Assembly (NCBI RefSeq): GCF_002013895.1
Contig: NZ_MAFQ01000011.1
Coordinates: forward strand, 124,001-188,000
Direction of reading: 5' to 3'
DNA length: 64,000 bases
Origin: Mycobacteroides franklinii
GTDB lineage: Bacteria > Actinomycetota > Actinomycetes > Mycobacteriales > Mycobacteriaceae
Position numbers and translations under genes: made by a program. The notes under the pieces are model-generated. The model saw nothing but the letters and a program-made list of their open reading frames with translations. It searched no databases and was not told the DNA's origin. Of this stretch, positions 61,997 through 64,000 are shown piece after piece. The stretch's first letter is position 1. Every line of letters begins with the position of its first letter.

Positions 61997-63004
61997 CTAG
62001 AACAGGGTGGGCTCCAGCACCGGCGTCGTTTTCGGTGTCCTCGCTGGAGTTTCCTCCCGGTGTGACGCCAGCCCGTATTTGTTCACCAGCGGCGCCACTC
62101 GCTCACGCAGCCATGCCCGATACTCCGCGGGTACGTATGCACCCTTGCGGTACAGCTCGCGATATCGGCTGACAAGCTCGGGGTGGGAATCCGATATCCA
62201 GGACATGAACCAGCCGCGTGTCGTCCCGCGTAAATGCAGAGGAAAGACCGTCACACCCGCCGCGCCCGCATCCGCGATGCGGCTCAACAGATCATCGAGA
62301 TGTTCCACGGTGTCGGTGAGAAACGGAAGCACCGGCGCCACCATTACATGCGGTTCGAACCCGGCCTCGCGTGTCGCGGCGATCAGCGACAGTCGCGCTT
62401 GCGGCGAGGGCACCCCCGACTCGACTTCCTGATGTAGTACCTCATCGCCTATCGCCAGTGATATCCCCAGACTCACCGGTACCTGCTGGGCCGCCCCGGC
62501 CAGCAGCGGTAGGTCCCTGCGCAGCAGGGTGCCTTTGGTCAGAATGGATATGGGCGTGCCCGAATCTGCCAGCGCCGCAATGACTCCTGGCATCAGCTGA
62601 TAGCGTCCTTCAGCCCTCTGGTACGGATCGGTGTTGGTACCGAGCGCGACCGTCTCACGGCCCCATGACTTGCGGCCCAGCTCTTTCCTCAGCACCGCAA
62701 CCAGATTGGTCTTCACGACGATCTGGTTGTCGAAATCAGCTCCGCTGTCGAATTCCAGGTACTCGTGCGTCGGCCGGGCGAAACAATAGCGGCAGGCATG
62801 CGCACAACCGCGAAACGCATTGACCGTGAACCGAAACGGTAGCATCGACACGGCAGGAACCTTGTTGAGCGCAGACTTGCACAGCACCTCATGGAATGTG
62901 ATGCCCTCGAATTCGGGTGTGCGCACACTGCGCACCAGACCGATGCGCTCCAAGCCAGGGAGCGCGCCATCCTCAGCGCCCAATGTCTGGCCGTCCCACC
63001 GCAT
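61997..63004 (-). CDS. Radical SAM protein, Rv2578c-like, LexA-box controlled
   Basis: 335 residues. Radical SAM cluster motif FRGCAHACRYCFARPTHEYL (C-x3-C-x2-C) and LGTNTDPYQRAEGRYQLMPGVI, then ISILTKGTLLRRDLPLL. This family resembles SplB-like spore photoproduct lyase relatives and is reported in the M. tuberculosis LexA regulon. ATG 63004 lies 10 bp from a LexA-type palindrome. A role in DNA damage response is inferred from the promoter. Confidence 0.85.
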   Translation of the reverse strand: MRWDGQTLGAEDGALPGLERIGLVRSVRTPEFEGITFHEVLCKSALNKVPAVSMLPFRFTVNAFRGCAHACRYCFARPTHEYLEFDSGADFDNQIVVKTNLVAVLRKELGRKSWGRETVALGTNTDPYQRAEGRYQLMPGVIAALADSGTPISILTKGTLLRRDLPLLAGAAQQVPVSLGISLAIGDEVLHQEVESGVPSPQARLSLIAATREAGFEPHVMVAPVLPFLTDTVEHLDDLLSRIADAGAAGVTVFPLHLRGTTRGWFMSWISDSHPELVSRYRELYRKGAYVPAEYRAWLRERVAPLVNKYGLASHREETPARTPKTTPVLEPTLF

Positions 63005-63013
63005 GTCTCTATG

Positions 63014-63027
63014 CGAACATATGTTCG
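63014..63027. promoter_or_regulatory. LexA (SOS) box
   Basis: CGAACATATGTTCG is a perfect palindrome matching the mycobacterial SOS box CGAACnnnnGTTCG, 10 bp before the radical SAM ATG. It could also affect the rightward VOC remnant, whose start is 54 bp away. Confidence 0.85.
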
Positions 63028-63080
63028 ATGTCCTGTCAATCCCCCGCGTCATGTCAGAACACGAATCTAGGCTTGGTGTC

Positions 63081-63443
63081 ATGAAGCAGCAGTTGCACTT
63101 TGGCACCATCGCCGCAACGGATCTGGATGCCACCCGCGATTTCTGTGGTGCGCTGGGCTAGGCCCCGTTACTGGATGTCGAGGGTGAAATCATCTTCTAC
63201 CAACGCGCGCCGGGACAATTGCTGGGCTTCTTCCTCGCGGACAAGTTCAACGAGGACCTCGCCACGCCCGGCGACCATGCACAAGTCTCGGGAATCACGC
63301 TGGCGCACGACGTCGATTCCGCGGCAGATGTGAGCGCGTTGGCCGGCACCATGGCTGCCGCGGGCGGCACGATCCGCAAAGCGCCGCAGCCCGGGCAGTT
63401 CGGCGGCTGACACCATATGCGTCCCCGACGGCGGCCTGATTGA
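63081..63443 (+). pseudogene. Glyoxalase/VOC-family protein, disrupted
   Basis: Starting ATG 63081, MKQQLHFGTIAATDLDATRDF reads like the first VOC strand-helix, but TAG at 63159 interrupts it where an aromatic residue is usual (GALG-stop-APLLDVEG). The frame continues open as IIFYQRAPGQLLGFFLADKFNEDL to GQFGG, where TGA (63408) stops it; the end CVPDGGLIDLG is in another frame. Two lesions make a functional protein unlikely. A sequencing error could account for one of them. Confidence 0.75.
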
Positions 63444-63451
63444 CTTAGGGT

Positions 63452-63802
63452 GTGACGGATACCGCGACCGAACTCCTGTTTTCCTACGGCACCCTGCAAC
63501 AGCCCGACGTGCAGCGCACCACCTTCGGGCAGGAGCTCGACGGGCATACCGATGCCATCGTGGGATTCGATCTGGACTACGTGACCATCACCGACCCGCA
63601 TGTCATCGCGACCAGTGGCAGCGATCGCCATCCCATCCTGCGCCCGTCGGCCGATGCCGCGGCGGAGGTTCCCGGGACGGTTTTCTCCATCACTGCCGAA
63701 CAGCTCGCCGCTGCCGACGAGTACGAAGTCGAGGACTACCGGCGCATTTCGGTGCCGCTGCGCTCCGGCGCGACGGCCTGGGTCTACGTATTCGCCGGCT
63801 GA
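63452..63802 (+). CDS. Gamma-glutamylcyclotransferase (AIG2-like)
   Basis: 116 residues. The N-terminal LLFSYGTLQQPDVQRTTFG has the substrate-binding YGTL; ADEYEVEDYRRISVPL carries the catalytic Glu. These enzymes release 5-oxoproline from gamma-glutamyl compounds. The GTG start lies 8 bp after the VOC remnant. Its stop overlaps the next leftward remnant. Confidence 0.9.
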   Translation: MTDTATELLFSYGTLQQPDVQRTTFGQELDGHTDAIVGFDLDYVTITDPHVIATSGSDRHPILRPSADAAAEVPGTVFSITAEQLAAADEYEVEDYRRISVPLRSGATAWVYVFAG

Positions 63803-63879
63803 TCGAACATGATCACCTGACGGATGGCCAGCCCGTCGGCACGCTGATCCATTGCCTCGTTGATGTGTCCGAGTTCCAT
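63784..63879 (-). pseudogene. Possible C-terminal fragment of a zinc alcohol dehydrogenase
   Basis: From 63879 leftward the sequence reads MELGHINEAMDQRADGLAIRQ then VIMFDQPANT and stop. This resembles the last 30 residues of medium-chain dehydrogenases (INEA-x-D-x-x-x-x-G-x-x-IRxV). Upstream to the window edge the frame is open but not protein-like, so this looks like a remnant, or the tail of a gene whose body lies outside. Nothing else was seen from 63880 to 64000. Confidence 0.35.
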
Positions 63880-64000
63880 CCCGGGGCGAAATAAGTTTCT
63901 CCACAGACAATTTCCCCGCTCGCCACAGTTGCGCACAGCCCGAAATTTTCCGGGACGGCACAGCCGTCCCCTGGTGGCTCCCCACCACGGTGCGCGCTTC

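Overview
The window is chromosomal DNA of a high-GC actinobacterium, almost certainly a mycobacterium. Evidence includes mihF-gmk-rpoZ-coaBC-metK next to a pyrR-pyrB-pyrC-(membrane protein)-carA-carB-pyrF operon, a nusB-efp-pepQ-aroQBKC block, alaS-ruvX-mltG-aroE, F420-type enzymes, KstR-like and LexA-like operators, and many GTG/TTG starts. Gene content and order resemble the M. tuberculosis Rv1379-Rv1392 and Rv2533c-Rv2578c neighbourhoods joined together. A rapid grower such as the Mycobacteroides abscessus/chelonae group is my inference. No tRNA, rRNA, insertion sequence, prophage or CRISPR array was seen.

Layout. 1-5.1 kb: end of an esterase, then a leftward four-gene pyrimidine/hydantoin catabolic operon (amidohydrolase, dihydropyrimidinase, luciferase-like flavin/F420 oxidoreductase, NCS1 permease). 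5.2-6.1 kb: a steroid 5-alpha-reductase-like membrane enzyme behind a KstR-type box. 6.1-10 kb: metK, coaBC, rpoZ, gmk, mihF. 10.4-12.1 kb: an acyltransferase and a frameshifted CopC-like relic. 12.2-21 kb: the de novo pyrimidine operon with a PyrR-binding loop at its head. 21-23.5 kb: a serine hydrolase, a methyltransferase and a Ddn-like protein around a 13-bp palindrome. 23.5-30.2 kb: nusB, efp, pepQ, the aro genes and a small prepilin peptidase. 30.2-32.8 kb: tam, a TetR regulator and an AurF-like diiron oxygenase with an operator inside its promoter. 32.9-41.8 kb: aroE, mltG, ruvX, alaS, small hypotheticals, rarA and a DUF3097 gene. 42-45.5 kb: an accessory module (below). 45.5-53.5 kb: a four-gene operon of DUF2126/transglutaminase, ATP-grasp/alpha-E, transglutaminase and Peptidase_Mx proteins. 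53.7-64 kb: Ddn-like protein, a two-component permease, HAD and DUF389 proteins, aspS, an esterase, a YpfJ-type metalloprotease, a LexA-box radical SAM gene, a decayed VOC gene and a gamma-glutamylcyclotransferase.

The most unusual part is 42.0-45.5 kb. A small-molecule-kinase-like gene with a degenerate catalytic loop diverges from a TetR gene. The TetR gene is followed, with overlapping stops and starts, by a GT1 glycosyltransferase and a complete second ATP synthase c-subunit (AtpE paralogue), far from any other ATP synthase gene. A perfect 12-bp palindrome lies just downstream of a plausible promoter for this operon. I read it as a candidate inducible tolerance module against an F-ATP synthase inhibitor, combining drug glycosylation with target replacement. 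That function is inference; the gene identities are visible in the sequence.

A second theme is a short dispersed element (core GATGAGCC then GCGCGAAGAG, about 22 bp) lying at gene junctions in five places. It is present as three tandem 33-bp copies at the carB/pyrF junction, where it supplies successive in-frame ATG codons, and it may supply the ribosome-binding site of the gene between pyrC and carA.
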